A stretch of DNA of 64,000 nucleotides from an uncultured Oscillospiraceae bacterium (GTDB taxonomy: Bacteria > Bacillota > Clostridia > Oscillospirales > Oscillospiraceae): the NCBI GenBank assembly GCA_910587395.1, contig CAJULJ010000001.1:17752-81751 (forward strand), given 5' to 3'. The translations under genes and the position numbers were made by a program. Numbering within the stretch: the first letter of the stretch is position 1; the number at the start of each line of letters is the position of its first letter. The notes under the pieces were generated by a model. That model had not been told where the DNA came from. It ran no database searches and worked only from the letters and a program-made list of their open reading frames with translations. Of this stretch, positions 24,620-34,525 are shown in pieces.

Positions 24620-27019
24620 ATGAAAAAACAAAACTTTAACACGGGCTGGCTGTTCAGTGCCGTGGGCGGGGAGCAGGCTATGAAGCCCGTTACGCTTCCC
24701 CATGACGCAATGCTGTACGAGAAACGCTCGAAGAATGCCGCTACAGCGGGGGCCTGCGGATATTTTCCCGGCGGCGCCTATGTCTATATCAAACGGTTTC
24801 CCGTGCCCGAGGAGTGGCGGGAGCAGTCCGCTGTCCTGGAATTTGAGGCGGTCTATCAAAACGCCCAGGTGTTCGTGAACGGCACCCTCGCCGCCGAGCA
24901 GCGGTACGGCTATACCAACTTCTTTGTGGCGCTGGATCGGTATCTGAAATACGGCGAGGAAAATGAGATCAAGGTGATCGCCGACAACTCAGCGGTGCCC
25001 AATTCCCGCTGGTATTCCGGGAGCGGGATCTATCGGAACGTAAACCTTTTCCTTGGGGATCGGAGCCATATCATCCCCGACGGCCTGTTGATCTCCACCT
25101 CTGGGAACGACACGGCCCATGTGAAGGCGTCGGTCACCGGCGGCGACACGGTTCGGGTTTCCATCCTGGACGGCGGAAGCGTCGCGGCGCAGGCCGAGGC
25201 GCCGGTAAAGGACGGGGCAGCTTCCGTGGACATCCCCGTTTCCCAGCCCCGGCTTTGGGACGCAGACCACCCCGAGCTGTATCTGTGCCGGACGGAGCTG
25301 CTGAAGGACGGCGAGGTGGTGGACACGGCGAAGGAGCGGTTTGGTTTCCGCACCCTCAGCTGGAACGTCAAGGGCTTCTTCGTGAATGGGCAGGAGACGC
25401 TGCTTCGCGGCGCCTGCATCCACCACGACAACGGTATTTTGGGCGCGTGCTCCTTTGAAGCTGCTGAACTCCGCCGCGTCCGGCTGCTCAAGGAGGCCGG
25501 CTTCAACGCGATACGTTCCTCCCATAACCCGGCGTCCAAAGCCTTGCTGGATGCCTGTGACCAGCTGGGTATGTATGTCATGGATGAATTCTGCGACAAC
25601 TGGCTGGTGCATAAAAACCCCTACGACTATGCGGACAAGGATTTCCGTGCGTGGTGGGAACAGGATCTCACTGCCATGGTGATCAAAAACTACAACCACC
25701 CCAGCGTAGTCATGAATTCCATCGGGAACGAGATCTCCGAGCTGGCCATCCCCGAGGGACAGGAGTACTGCAAAAAGCTGGCCGTCCTGGCCCGGAAGCT
25801 GGATCCGGGGAAGGCCGTGACCCTGGGCGTCAACCTGATGCTGTGCAGTATGTCGGCCAAGGGCGGCGGCATATACGGCGACAAAAAGGACGGGAAGGAG
25901 AACAAAAACGGCAGCCAGACCATGGATAATGTCCCTACCAGCGCGTTTTTCAATATGCTGATGAACATGGCTGGGGGGATGATTGAAAAAATGGCCGCCA
26001 AGCCCGCCGCGGATAATGCCACAAAGGTGTGCTTCTCCTACCTGGATATCGGCGGATATAACTACGCCGCCTCCCGGTATGAGAAGGACGGCACACTTCA
26101 TCCGGACCGGGTTATCGTCGGCTCCGAGACCTTGCCCAAAAACCTCTATCACAACTGGCAGCTGGTGAAAAAGCTCCCCTATGTCATCGGCGATTTCATG
26201 TGGACCGGCTGGGACTACCTGGGGGAGTCCGGCATTGGCACCGTCCGCTACAAAAGCTTCAAGAATCCCGGCCAGGACGCGCCTATCATTTCCGGCGGCT
26301 GCGGCGTGATCGACATCTGCGGAAAGCTCCGCCCCGAGGTGCAGTGGAACCGGCTGACTTGGGGACTGGATCACACCCCCGGTATCGGTGTGGAACCGTA
26401 TACCCACGCCGGGGAGACGGGCTCTGTATCCATGTGGCGTGACACAGACGCGGTGGCAAGCTGGTCTTGGGCCGGCTGCGAGGGGAAGCGGAACAAGATC
26501 ACCGTGTATTCCGACGGTGACACGGCGGAACTCATCATAAATGGGCGTTCCTATGGGAAGAAAAAGACAAAGGAGTATAAGGCCGTCTTCAAACACATTG
26601 CCTATGAGCCCGGAACGATCACCGCGATCAGCTATGACAGTGCCGGGAAAGAGCTGTCCCGCACCTCCATGAAGACTGCCGAGGGCGCCAGCGAACTGCG
26701 CGTGGCTGCTGATCGGAGCGCCTTGAAGGCGGGGACGCAGGATCTGGCTTATTTGAGCATCGACCTGACCGGCGCGGACGGGATCACAAAGTCTTCCGAG
26801 GACACCGCAGTTACGGTGGAGGTCAGCGGCGCCGGCGAGCTGCTGGCCCTTGGCTCTGCAAAGCCCAATATGGGGGAGAACTTCTTCTCCAATACCCATA
26901 CCACCTATTATGGGAAAGCGCTGGCCGTTGTCCGCGCCGGAGACGCCCCCGGCGGGATCACGGTGACTGTGCGGGCAGATGGGATGCAGGCCAGGACGGT
27001 CGAACTGAACGCGATCTAA
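24620..27019 (+). CDS. GH2 family glycosidase
   Basis: This encodes 799 residues from ATG 24620. The N-terminal jelly roll (FNTGWLFSAVGG, VTLPHDAMLYE, NSRWYSGSGIYR), Ig-like region and TIM barrel are in order. Acid/base is E371 in SIGNEISE and the likely nucleophile is E503 in VGSETLP. A long C-terminal extension (about residues 580-799) contains DUF4982-like and Ig-like beta domains, as in many gut beta-galactosidases. Cytoplasmic. Paralogous to the GH2 at 29969. Probable beta-galactosidase-type activity on side chains; specificity not proven. Confidence 0.88.
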   Translation: MKKQNFNTGWLFSAVGGEQAMKPVTLPHDAMLYEKRSKNAATAGACGYFPGGAYVYIKRFPVPEEWREQSAVLEFEAVYQNAQVFVNGTLAAEQRYGYTNFFVALDRYLKYGEENEIKVIADNSAVPNSRWYSGSGIYRNVNLFLGDRSHIIPDGLLISTSGNDTAHVKASVTGGDTVRVSILDGGSVAAQAEAPVKDGAASVDIPVSQPRLWDADHPELYLCRTELLKDGEVVDTAKERFGFRTLSWNVKGFFVNGQETLLRGACIHHDNGILGACSFEAAELRRVRLLKEAGFNAIRSSHNPASKALLDACDQLGMYVMDEFCDNWLVHKNPYDYADKDFRAWWEQDLTAMVIKNYNHPSVVMNSIGNEISELAIPEGQEYCKKLAVLARKLDPGKAVTLGVNLMLCSMSAKGGGIYGDKKDGKENKNGSQTMDNVPTSAFFNMLMNMAGGMIEKMAAKPAADNATKVCFSYLDIGGYNYAASRYEKDGTLHPDRVIVGSETLPKNLYHNWQLVKKLPYVIGDFMWTGWDYLGESGIGTVRYKSFKNPGQDAPIISGGCGVIDICGKLRPEVQWNRLTWGLDHTPGIGVEPYTHAGETGSVSMWRDTDAVASWSWAGCEGKRNKITVYSDGDTAELIINGRSYGKKKTKEYKAVFKHIAYEPGTITAISYDSAGKELSRTSMKTAEGASELRVAADRSALKAGTQDLAYLSIDLTGADGITKSSEDTAVTVEVSGAGELLALGSAKPNMGENFFSNTHTTYYGKALAVVRAGDAPGGITVTVRADGMQARTVELNAI

Positions 27020-27040
27020 GCGGAGCAAAGAAGGGACGTT

Positions 27041-28504
27041 ATGGACAAAAAAGAAACTGGCTTCTGGAACACCCCCCTCACCAGCTCGCTGGTGGGATCC
27101 CAGAGCGTAAAGCTGCCGGAAATGCTGCTGGGCTACTTCATCGGCCCCTTCGGGGCGCTGCTGTCCTCCGGCATCTTCACCAGCATCCTGCAAAACTACT
27201 TCACCGATGTGCTCAAGCTGGATTTGAGCTTCCTCACCGGGTTACAGCTGTTTTCCACCATCCTGATCGTGGCGGCCAACCTTGTGGTGGGCCAGCTTAT
27301 TGAGCGCACAAAGGCCCTGGCGGGCAAGGCCCGGCCCTGGGTGCTGCTGTCTGCGCTGACGCTGAGCGCGGCCAGCGTGCTCATGTTCATCGTCCCCTTC
27401 CAGAGCCCCACGGCAAAAATGGTGTGGATCGCCATCGCCTATAATCTCTACTACGCGGTGGCCTATCCCATCTACAACACCGCCAACTCCACCCTGATCC
27501 CTGTGTCCACCCGGGACAGCAAACAGCGGGCCACCCTGGCTTCCTTCACCAACGTGGCGGGCCTGGGGGTCATGGGTGTGGGCTCCATGGTGTTCCCCAT
27601 GCTGGTGTCCTTTGCCCTGAAGGAGAACCAGGGGCTTTGGTTCATGACCATGCTGGCTGTGGCAATATTCACCGCCCTGACCATCTTCCTCCAGTTCAAG
27701 TTCACCCGAGAGCGGGTCACGGAGGAGAGCATGGGCACAGCCGGCAGCGACGCCCAGGACAAAACGGCCACCCTGGGGGAACAGCTCAAGGCTGTGGCCA
27801 GCGAGAAGTGGTGGTGGATCACCATGATCTTTTACATGGGCTTCCAGTGGAGCGGGGCCATGAAGAACGGCTCCATGGCTTTCTTCTGCAAATGGGTGCT
27901 GGACAACACCTTCTTTGGCTCCGCCGACGCCTGGGGCGCGTCCCAATCCCTGCTGGCGGTGCTGGGGGCCATCCCCATGGCGGTGGCGGCGGCGCTGGTG
28001 GTGCCGTTGGCCAACAAATTCGGCAAGCGCACCGTCACCATCATCGGCATGGTGGTCGGCGTCATCGGCGGCGTTATTGCCGGGCTGGGGCAGGGCCAGA
28101 TCGTCCCGGTGGCCGCAGGCGTGGCGATCAAGTGCCTGGGCTCCGCCCCGGCGTGCTACCTGATTTTGGCCATGCTGGCGGACGTGATCGACCACATCGA
28201 ATTTAAGAGCGGCATCCGCACAGACGGGCTTACCATGTCCATCTACAGCTCCATCATGGTGGCCGCCACCCCCATCTGCAACGCGATTTTCAGCGCCATC
28301 CTGAACGGTAGCGGCTATGCCCAGGGGGCCGACGTGGCCCTGGGCACCGCGGGGCAGACCGCCGCGGCCCAGGGGGCCATCACGGTGAGCTATATCTGGA
28401 TCGAGACCATCGCCTACGCCCTGTGCGCGGTGCTGATGCTGCTGTGGACGGTGGAGAAAAACCTCCCCGAGGAGCAAAAGGCCATCGCGGAGCGCAAAAA
28501 GTGA
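27041..28504 (+). CDS. GPH-family sugar:cation symporter
   Basis: This encodes 487 residues from ATG 27041 behind AAGGGACG. It has twelve predicted helices. The first-half signature is divergent (VVGQLIERTKALAGKARPWVLLS), while the second half keeps LADVIDHIEFKSGIRTDG. It is embedded between the two GH2/GH43 blocks of the operon, so it is probably the main importer for the oligosaccharides that these cytoplasmic enzymes degrade. Confidence 0.88.
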   Translation: MDKKETGFWNTPLTSSLVGSQSVKLPEMLLGYFIGPFGALLSSGIFTSILQNYFTDVLKLDLSFLTGLQLFSTILIVAANLVVGQLIERTKALAGKARPWVLLSALTLSAASVLMFIVPFQSPTAKMVWIAIAYNLYYAVAYPIYNTANSTLIPVSTRDSKQRATLASFTNVAGLGVMGVGSMVFPMLVSFALKENQGLWFMTMLAVAIFTALTIFLQFKFTRERVTEESMGTAGSDAQDKTATLGEQLKAVASEKWWWITMIFYMGFQWSGAMKNGSMAFFCKWVLDNTFFGSADAWGASQSLLAVLGAIPMAVAAALVVPLANKFGKRTVTIIGMVVGVIGGVIAGLGQGQIVPVAAGVAIKCLGSAPACYLILAMLADVIDHIEFKSGIRTDGLTMSIYSSIMVAATPICNAIFSAILNGSGYAQGADVALGTAGQTAAAQGAITVSYIWIETIAYALCAVLMLLWTVEKNLPEEQKAIAERKK

Positions 28505-28515
28505 GGGGGCGCGGC

Positions 28516-29988
28516 GTGAAAACAAAGCAGGCGCTCAACCCCTATCTCCCCAGCTGGGAGTATATCCCGGACGGCGAGCCCCATGTGTTTGAAAACCGGG
28601 TCTACGTCTACGGTTCCCACGACAGGTTCAACGCGCCCATCTTCTGCGTCAACGACTACGTGTGCTGGTCCGCCCCGGTGGACGACCTGTCCGACTGGCG
28701 GTATGAGGGCGTGATCTACCGCAAGAACCAGGATCCGAAAAATAAGCTGGGCCTGCGGCTGCTGTTCGCCCCTGACGTGTGCCGGGGGGCGGACGGGCGG
28801 TATTATCTCTACTACGCCTTCGATTTTATGGGGATCATGGGGGTGGCCGTCTGCGACACTCCGGCGGGGCATTATCAATTCCTGGGCCATGTCCGCTACC
28901 CAGACGGCACGGTATGGGGCCGGAAAAAAGGCGACCAGTTCCCCTTCGACCCCGGCGTGCTGGCGGACGACGACGGGCGGATCTGGCTGTACTCCGGGTT
29001 TTACACCCCCACCCCCGCCGCCGTCACCGGCTTCAAAAAGCTGAAAAACGACGGTGGCACGGTGGTGGAGCTGGAGCGGGATATGCTCACCATCAAGGGG
29101 GAGCCCCAGGTGATTTTTCCCAAGGAGGGCCCCGGCTCCTTCCCCAACCACGAGTTTTTCGAGGCCAGCTCCATCCGCAAGGACGGGGACAAGTACATCT
29201 TCGTCTACTCCTCCCGGCACAACCACGAGCTGTGCTATGCTGTCAGCGATCGGCCCGACGGCGGTTTCTCTTTCGGCGGCACACTGGTGAGCCAGGGTGA
29301 CCTGTTCCTGGACGGCAACGAGGACGAGCGAAAGGGCCTGAACTACCTGGGCAATACCCACGGCGGGCTGCTGAACATCGGGGAGGACTGGTATATCTTC
29401 TACCACCGGCAGACCAACCGCCACTCCTATTCCCGTCAGGCCTGCGCGGAAAAGCTGGTTCGCAGCCCCGACGGCTCCTTCCGGCAGGCGGAGGTGACCT
29501 CCTGCGGGCTGAACGGCGGGCCGCTGCGAGGCATTGGGCGCTACCCGGCCTATATTGCCTGCAACCTGTGGAGCAGGGACGGGGTGGGGCGGTACGACTG
29601 CCCCACCCCCCGGAGGGCATTTGCCACCCACCCCTTTTTCACCCAGACCGAAAAAGACCGGGAGGGGGATGGCGGCCAGTACATCGCCAATATGCGGGAC
29701 GGCGCTGTGGCAGGCTTCAAGTATTTTGACATCCGGGAGATCAAAACTGTATCGGTGGAATTGAGCGGCGCGGCGGAAGGGGAATTCCTGCTTTCCGGCA
29801 GGCCGGACTTTCAAACGGTATCAGCGCGTATCCAGCTAAAGCTGACCGGCGGACGGGCGGAGTTCCGCGCTCCCTGCGCCATGGCTGACGGGGAGCGGGC
29901 GCTGTATTTCAAATTCTGTGGAGTGGGATGTGTTGACTTCCACTTCTTTTCCTTGAAGGGAGCAAAAGATGAAAGCAAATCAATTTAA
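28516..29988 (+). CDS. GH43 family glycosidase (paralogue of 21259)
   Basis: This encodes 490 residues with a GTG start at 28516, placed by GAGGGGG just before it; the first residues (MKTKQALNPYLPSWEYIPD) align with the start of the other GH43. Shared blocks include LSDWRYEGVI, PDVCRGADGRYYLYY and SCGLNGGPLRGIGRYPAYIAC. Candidate catalytic residues are the Asp in YIPDGEP, the Asp in FDPGVLADDDG and the Glu in EASSIRKDGDKYIF. Cytoplasmic. Its 3' end overlaps the next gene by 20 bases, so translation is coupled to the GH2 that follows. Confidence 0.88.
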   Translation: MKTKQALNPYLPSWEYIPDGEPHVFENRVYVYGSHDRFNAPIFCVNDYVCWSAPVDDLSDWRYEGVIYRKNQDPKNKLGLRLLFAPDVCRGADGRYYLYYAFDFMGIMGVAVCDTPAGHYQFLGHVRYPDGTVWGRKKGDQFPFDPGVLADDDGRIWLYSGFYTPTPAAVTGFKKLKNDGGTVVELERDMLTIKGEPQVIFPKEGPGSFPNHEFFEASSIRKDGDKYIFVYSSRHNHELCYAVSDRPDGGFSFGGTLVSQGDLFLDGNEDERKGLNYLGNTHGGLLNIGEDWYIFYHRQTNRHSYSRQACAEKLVRSPDGSFRQAEVTSCGLNGGPLRGIGRYPAYIACNLWSRDGVGRYDCPTPRRAFATHPFFTQTEKDREGDGGQYIANMRDGAVAGFKYFDIREIKTVSVELSGAAEGEFLLSGRPDFQTVSARIQLKLTGGRAEFRAPCAMADGERALYFKFCGVGCVDFHFFSLKGAKDESKSI

Positions 29989-32371
29989 TGACCACTGGCA
30001 GGTAAAGCACTTGGGGGAGCGGGCGCCTGGCGTTCCCATCAGTCTCCCTCACGACGCCATGCTGTCTGAGCCCCGGACGGAGTTGTCCGCCGGCGGCGTC
30101 AACACCGGCTGGTATGAGGGACGGGACTATCTCTACACCAAGGCTTTTACGCCGGACAGAGCGCTGACGGATCAATGCGCTGTGTTGGAGTTTGAGGGCG
30201 TGTACCACAACGCCGAGGTGTGGCTCAACGGGGAGAAGCTGGCCTTCCGGCCCTACGGCTACACCAACTTTTATGTGGAGCTGACGGGGAAGCTGCGGGT
30301 GGAGGCGGAAAATACCTTGGAGGTCATCGCCCGCAACGCCGACCAGCCCAATTCCCGCTGGTACTCCGGCGCGGGCATTTACCGGCCTGTTGTCTTGTGG
30401 ACGGCGGATCGGGAGCACATCAAGCTCAACGGGGTGAAGATCCGCACGCTATCCCTGGATCCGGCCCAGATCGAGGTGCGGGTGGAGACGGAGGGTGCGG
30501 GGCCGGTGTCCGTGGCCGTCCTGGACAACGGACGGGAGCTGGCCGCCGCCTCCGGGGAGACCAAGGGGCAGGTTACATTTACCATGACCCTGGAAGGGGC
30601 TAAGCCCTGGAGCTTGGACAATCCTCAGCTCTATGCGTGCCGGGTAAGGTTTGGGACGGATGAGGTGGTGGAAACCTTCGGTCTGCGCACCCTGGAGTGG
30701 GGCCGCCGCGGTCTGCTGCTCAACGGGGAGCGGGTCATTGTCCAGGGGTCCTGCATCCACCACGACAACGGTGTGCTGGGAGCCTGCTGCTACGAGGACG
30801 CGGAGTGGCGCAAGATCCGCATTTTGAAGGAAAACGGCTACAACGCCATCCGCTCTGCCCACAACCCCTGTTCCAAGTTTCTGCTGGATGCCTGTGACCA
30901 CCTGGGTGTGCTGGTGATGGACGAGTACATCGACCATTGGTACATCCATAAGACGGAACATGATTATGTGGATTACTTCATGGAGTGGTGGAAGCAGGAT
31001 TTGAAGGACATGGTGGACAAGGACTACAACCACCCGTCGGTGATCCTCTATTCCACCGGCAACGAGGTATCCGAGACCGCCCAGAAAAAGGGCATCAAGC
31101 TCACCGCCGACTTGACCAATTATCTTCACCAGCTGGACGATACCAGGCCCGTCACCTGCGGCGTGAACATCTTTTTCAATTTCCTGTCCTCTGTCGGCTT
31201 TGGCGTCTACAGCGACGAGAAGGCAAAAAAAGAGGCCGAAAAGGCGGAAAAGCTGAAAGCCGCCGGGGCGGCGCCCAAGAAAAAGAAGGCGGTGGGCAGC
31301 GAGTTTTTCAACAACATGGCGGGGCTGTTTGGGGACAACTTCATGAAGCTGGGGGCCACCCTCCCCCCCTGTGACTGGCGAACCCGGGACGCCTTCGCCA
31401 ATATGGACGTGGCGGGATACAACTATGGCATCTTCCGCTATGAGGGCGACCTGAAAAAGTACCCGAACCGGCTGATCCTGGGCAGCGAGACCTTCTGTTC
31501 CGATGCCTACCGGTTCCGGGAACTGGCAAAAAAAGAGCCCCGCATCGTGGGCGACTTTGTGTGGGCAGGTATGGACTACCTGGGCGAGGTGGGCATCGGC
31601 TCCTGGGAGTACCAGGACTACGCGCCGGACTTTGGCCACGGCGTGGGCTGGGTGTCCGCAGGCTCGGGTCGGATCGACCTGACGGGCCTGCCCTTGGGTG
31701 AGGCGCTGTACACCCGGGTGGCCCTGGAGCGGGACAAGGGCCCATACATCGCCGTGTGCCCGGTGAACCACACCGATGACAAGCACTCCCCCTCCGCCTG
31801 GAAAATGTCCAACGCCATCCCCTCCTGGAGCTGGCGGGGCTGCGCGGGCAAGCGCGCCAACGTGGAGGTCTACGCCCGTGCCCACAGCGTGGAGCTGCTG
31901 GTGAACGGCAAACGCGTGGGCAAAAAGGAGCTGAAAAATGACTGTATGGCCAAATTCCGCTGCATCTATGAGGACGGCACGGTGGAAGCGGTAAGCTATG
32001 ACAGCCATGGGCACGAGTTGGGGCGCTGCTCCCTGCGCACCGCATCTCCGGAAACACAGCTGCGGGCCGTACCCGAGGAGGGCGACGTGGAGCCGGGCCG
32101 CCTGTGCCATATCAGACTGCAATACACCGACGAAAGCGGTGTCGTCAAGCCGCTGGAGCGGGGTATCCTCAGCGTGAAGGTGACAGGCGGCAGGCTGCTG
32201 GGCCTGGGCAGCGCGTGCCCTTACAATGAGACCGGCTACATCACAGACCGTACCGACACCTATTACGGTGAGGCTCTGGCTGTCGTACAAGCGGGAGAAG
32301 GTGCGGAACTCACCCTGGCTGTTACAGACGGCAGATACGCAGGGAGTGTTACCATCCCTGTGATCCGCTGA
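29969..32371 (+). CDS. GH2 family glycosidase (paralogue of 24620)
   Basis: This encodes 800 residues from ATG 29969 with GAAGGGAGC upstream inside the preceding gene. The domain plan is the same as the GH2 at 24620. Acid/base is E366 in STGNEVSE and likely nucleophile E507 in LGSETFC. A lysine-rich insert near residues 412-440 (EKAEKLKAAGAAPKKKKA) interrupts the barrel region and occurs, in different form, in the paralogue. The C-terminal beta domains are retained. The GH43-GH2 pair at 28516-32371 repeats the pair at 21259/24620. Confidence 0.88.
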   Translation: MKANQFNDHWQVKHLGERAPGVPISLPHDAMLSEPRTELSAGGVNTGWYEGRDYLYTKAFTPDRALTDQCAVLEFEGVYHNAEVWLNGEKLAFRPYGYTNFYVELTGKLRVEAENTLEVIARNADQPNSRWYSGAGIYRPVVLWTADREHIKLNGVKIRTLSLDPAQIEVRVETEGAGPVSVAVLDNGRELAAASGETKGQVTFTMTLEGAKPWSLDNPQLYACRVRFGTDEVVETFGLRTLEWGRRGLLLNGERVIVQGSCIHHDNGVLGACCYEDAEWRKIRILKENGYNAIRSAHNPCSKFLLDACDHLGVLVMDEYIDHWYIHKTEHDYVDYFMEWWKQDLKDMVDKDYNHPSVILYSTGNEVSETAQKKGIKLTADLTNYLHQLDDTRPVTCGVNIFFNFLSSVGFGVYSDEKAKKEAEKAEKLKAAGAAPKKKKAVGSEFFNNMAGLFGDNFMKLGATLPPCDWRTRDAFANMDVAGYNYGIFRYEGDLKKYPNRLILGSETFCSDAYRFRELAKKEPRIVGDFVWAGMDYLGEVGIGSWEYQDYAPDFGHGVGWVSAGSGRIDLTGLPLGEALYTRVALERDKGPYIAVCPVNHTDDKHSPSAWKMSNAIPSWSWRGCAGKRANVEVYARAHSVELLVNGKRVGKKELKNDCMAKFRCIYEDGTVEAVSYDSHGHELGRCSLRTASPETQLRAVPEEGDVEPGRLCHIRLQYTDESGVVKPLERGILSVKVTGGRLLGLGSACPYNETGYITDRTDTYYGEALAVVQAGEGAELTLAVTDGRYAGSVTIPVIR

Positions 32372-32385
32372 AGGAGGATGACAAT

Positions 32386-33861
32386 ATGCTCTATATTGGC
32401 ATTGATCTTGGCACCTCCGCCTGCAAGCTGCTGCTGGTGGACGGGAGCGGCGCGGTGCTCAGCGAGGTCACAAAGGAATACCCCCTGTCCTTCCCCCACC
32501 CCGGCTGGTCGGAGCAGAACCCGGACGACTGGTGGCGGGCGGTGACCGAGGGCATACCCGAGCTGCTGCGCGGCTTCGATGCCACCCAAGTCGCTGGCAT
32601 TGGCGCTGGCGGCCAGATGCACGGTCTGGTGGCGTTGGATGAGAACAATGAGGTCATCCGCCCCGCCATCCTGTGGAATGACGGGCGGACGGCCAAAGAG
32701 GTGGACTATCTCAACAACGAGATTGGCAAGGGCAAGCTGAGCCGTTATACCGCCAACATCGCCTTCGCGGGCTTCACCGCGCCAAAACTGCTGTGGATGC
32801 GGGAGAACGAGCGGTCAAACTTCGCCAAGATTCGCAAGATCATGCTTCCAAAGGACTACATCAATTACAAGCTGACAGGTATCCACTGCACCGATTATTC
32901 CGACGCCTCGGGTATGCTCCTGCTGGACGTGGAGGACAAACGGTGGAGTTGGGAAATATGTCAAATTTGCGGCGTCACCGAGGAACAGCTCCCCAAGCTG
33001 TACGAGAGCTGGGAGACGGTGGGAACCCTGAAAGCCGATGTGGCGAAAGAACTGGGGTTACCCGAGAGAGTCAAGGTCTGCGCCGGGGCGGGGGACAACG
33101 CCGCCGCCGCTGTTGGAACGGGCGTCGTGGGCGCGGGCGGGTGCAATATTTCGCTGGGCACGTCCGGCACCATCTTCATCAGCTCGGACAAGTTTGGGGT
33201 TGACCCAAACAACGCCCTCCATGCCTTCGCCCACGCGGACGGCGGCTGGCACCTGATGGGCTGTATGCTGTCCGCTGCCTCCTGCAACAAGTGGTGGTGC
33301 GGGGACATTTTGGGTATCAGCGATTACCAAACCGAGCAAAAGCCCATCGGCAAGGATAAGTTGGGCCGAAACCGGGTGTTCTTCCTGCCCTACCTCATGG
33401 GCGAGCGCTCCCCCATCAACGATACCAATGCCCGGGGCACGTTCATCGGCATGAGCATGGACACCACCCGCGCCGACCTCACCCAGGCGGTGCTGGAGGG
33501 TGTGGCTTTTGCCATCCGGGACAGCTTCGAGGTGGCCAAGTCCCTGGGCGTGTCCATCCCCAAGAGCATGATCTGCGGCGGCGGAGCCAAATCGCCCCTG
33601 TGGCGGACCATCTTCGCCAACGTGCTGGGCATTCCGCTGACCCTGCCACAGACCGAGCAGGGCCCCGGCTACGGCGGCGCGGTGCTGGCCATGGTGGGCT
33701 GCGGGGCGTTTGAAAGCGTCCAGGCCGCCTGTGACACGCTGATCCACGTGGCCCAGACCGTGGAGCCGGACGCAGAACTCACCGCCCGGTACGAGGAGCG
33801 ATATCGAAAGTTCCAACAAATCTACCCGGCCCTAAAAAATGTGTTTCCAGCGTTGAAATGA
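32386..33861 (+). CDS. xylB: Xylulokinase (FGGY family)
   Basis: This encodes 491 residues from ATG 32386. The FGGY kinase fold is clear: phosphate loop IGIDLGTSACKLLLVD, substrate loop GAGGQMHGLVALD, RPAILWNDGRT, and the C-terminal GGGAKSPLWRTI. The QMHG and WNDGRT blocks are typical of xylulokinases, giving D-xylulose 5-phosphate. No xylA lies in the window, so xylose isomerase must be elsewhere or be supplied by the isomerase at 34526. Confidence 0.9.
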   Translation: MLYIGIDLGTSACKLLLVDGSGAVLSEVTKEYPLSFPHPGWSEQNPDDWWRAVTEGIPELLRGFDATQVAGIGAGGQMHGLVALDENNEVIRPAILWNDGRTAKEVDYLNNEIGKGKLSRYTANIAFAGFTAPKLLWMRENERSNFAKIRKIMLPKDYINYKLTGIHCTDYSDASGMLLLDVEDKRWSWEICQICGVTEEQLPKLYESWETVGTLKADVAKELGLPERVKVCAGAGDNAAAAVGTGVVGAGGCNISLGTSGTIFISSDKFGVDPNNALHAFAHADGGWHLMGCMLSAASCNKWWCGDILGISDYQTEQKPIGKDKLGRNRVFFLPYLMGERSPINDTNARGTFIGMSMDTTRADLTQAVLEGVAFAIRDSFEVAKSLGVSIPKSMICGGGAKSPLWRTIFANVLGIPLTLPQTEQGPGYGGAVLAMVGCGAFESVQAACDTLIHVAQTVEPDAELTARYEERYRKFQQIYPALKNVFPALK

Positions 33862-33872
33862 GGAGGTCAAGC

Positions 33873-34508
33873 ATGGAGATCAAAAGCATATTTGACGCAG
33901 AATTTTCCCCCTATGGGCAGGTGCATAAGGGCTATAAGCTGGATGGCCTGCTGGCGGCCATGAAAGCCATCCCCTTGCCGGAAAGTGGCACCACCTACCA
34001 GCCCGCCATTCCTGAGCTGGAGGCCCTGCCCATCTTTGAACTGTTTGGCGCCAACGCCTACGGCGGGATGCCCGTCCAGCTGGGGATGTGCTGGGGCCGC
34101 AACACCAAATTGAACTGCCTGGAGTACCACCGGGACAGCGAGTTTAACGTGGGCACCCATGACTTCATCCTCCTGCTGGCCAAGCAGGACGAAATCGTGG
34201 ACGGTATGCTGGACACCGCAAAAGTCCGGACGTTTCGCGTCCCCGCCGGGGTGTTGGTGGAGGTGTACGCCACCACTTTGCACTATGCCCCCTGCCACAC
34301 CGACGAGACCGAGGGCTTCCGGGTGGCGGTGGCGCTGCCCCGGGGCACCAACGAGGCAAAACCCGCCATCAAGGCCATAACAGAGGAGGATCAACTGCTC
34401 TGGGCCCGGAACAAGTGGCTGCTGGCCCATGAGGACAGCGCCGAGGCCGGACAAGGCGCCGCCGTCCGGCTGTCCGGCGACAACAACGACATTGCCAACG
34501 ATATTTGA
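33873..34508 (+). CDS. DUF4867-like, probably cupin-fold protein
   Basis: This encodes 211 residues from ATG 33873 behind AGGAGGTC. The N-terminal SIFDAEFSPYGQV and the block NTKLNCLEYHRDSEFNVG match my memory of the DUF4867 family. A downstream EVYATTLHYAPCH supplies further histidines, so the pattern looks like a metal-binding cupin. The family has no assigned reaction that I know of. It sits between xylulokinase and a pentose-type isomerase, so a sugar isomerase, epimerase or mutarotase role is plausible but inferred. Confidence 0.75.
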   Translation: MEIKSIFDAEFSPYGQVHKGYKLDGLLAAMKAIPLPESGTTYQPAIPELEALPIFELFGANAYGGMPVQLGMCWGRNTKLNCLEYHRDSEFNVGTHDFILLLAKQDEIVDGMLDTAKVRTFRVPAGVLVEVYATTLHYAPCHTDETEGFRVAVALPRGTNEAKPAIKAITEEDQLLWARNKWLLAHEDSAEAGQGAAVRLSGDNNDIANDI

Positions 34509-34525
34509 TATAGGAGGAAAACATC

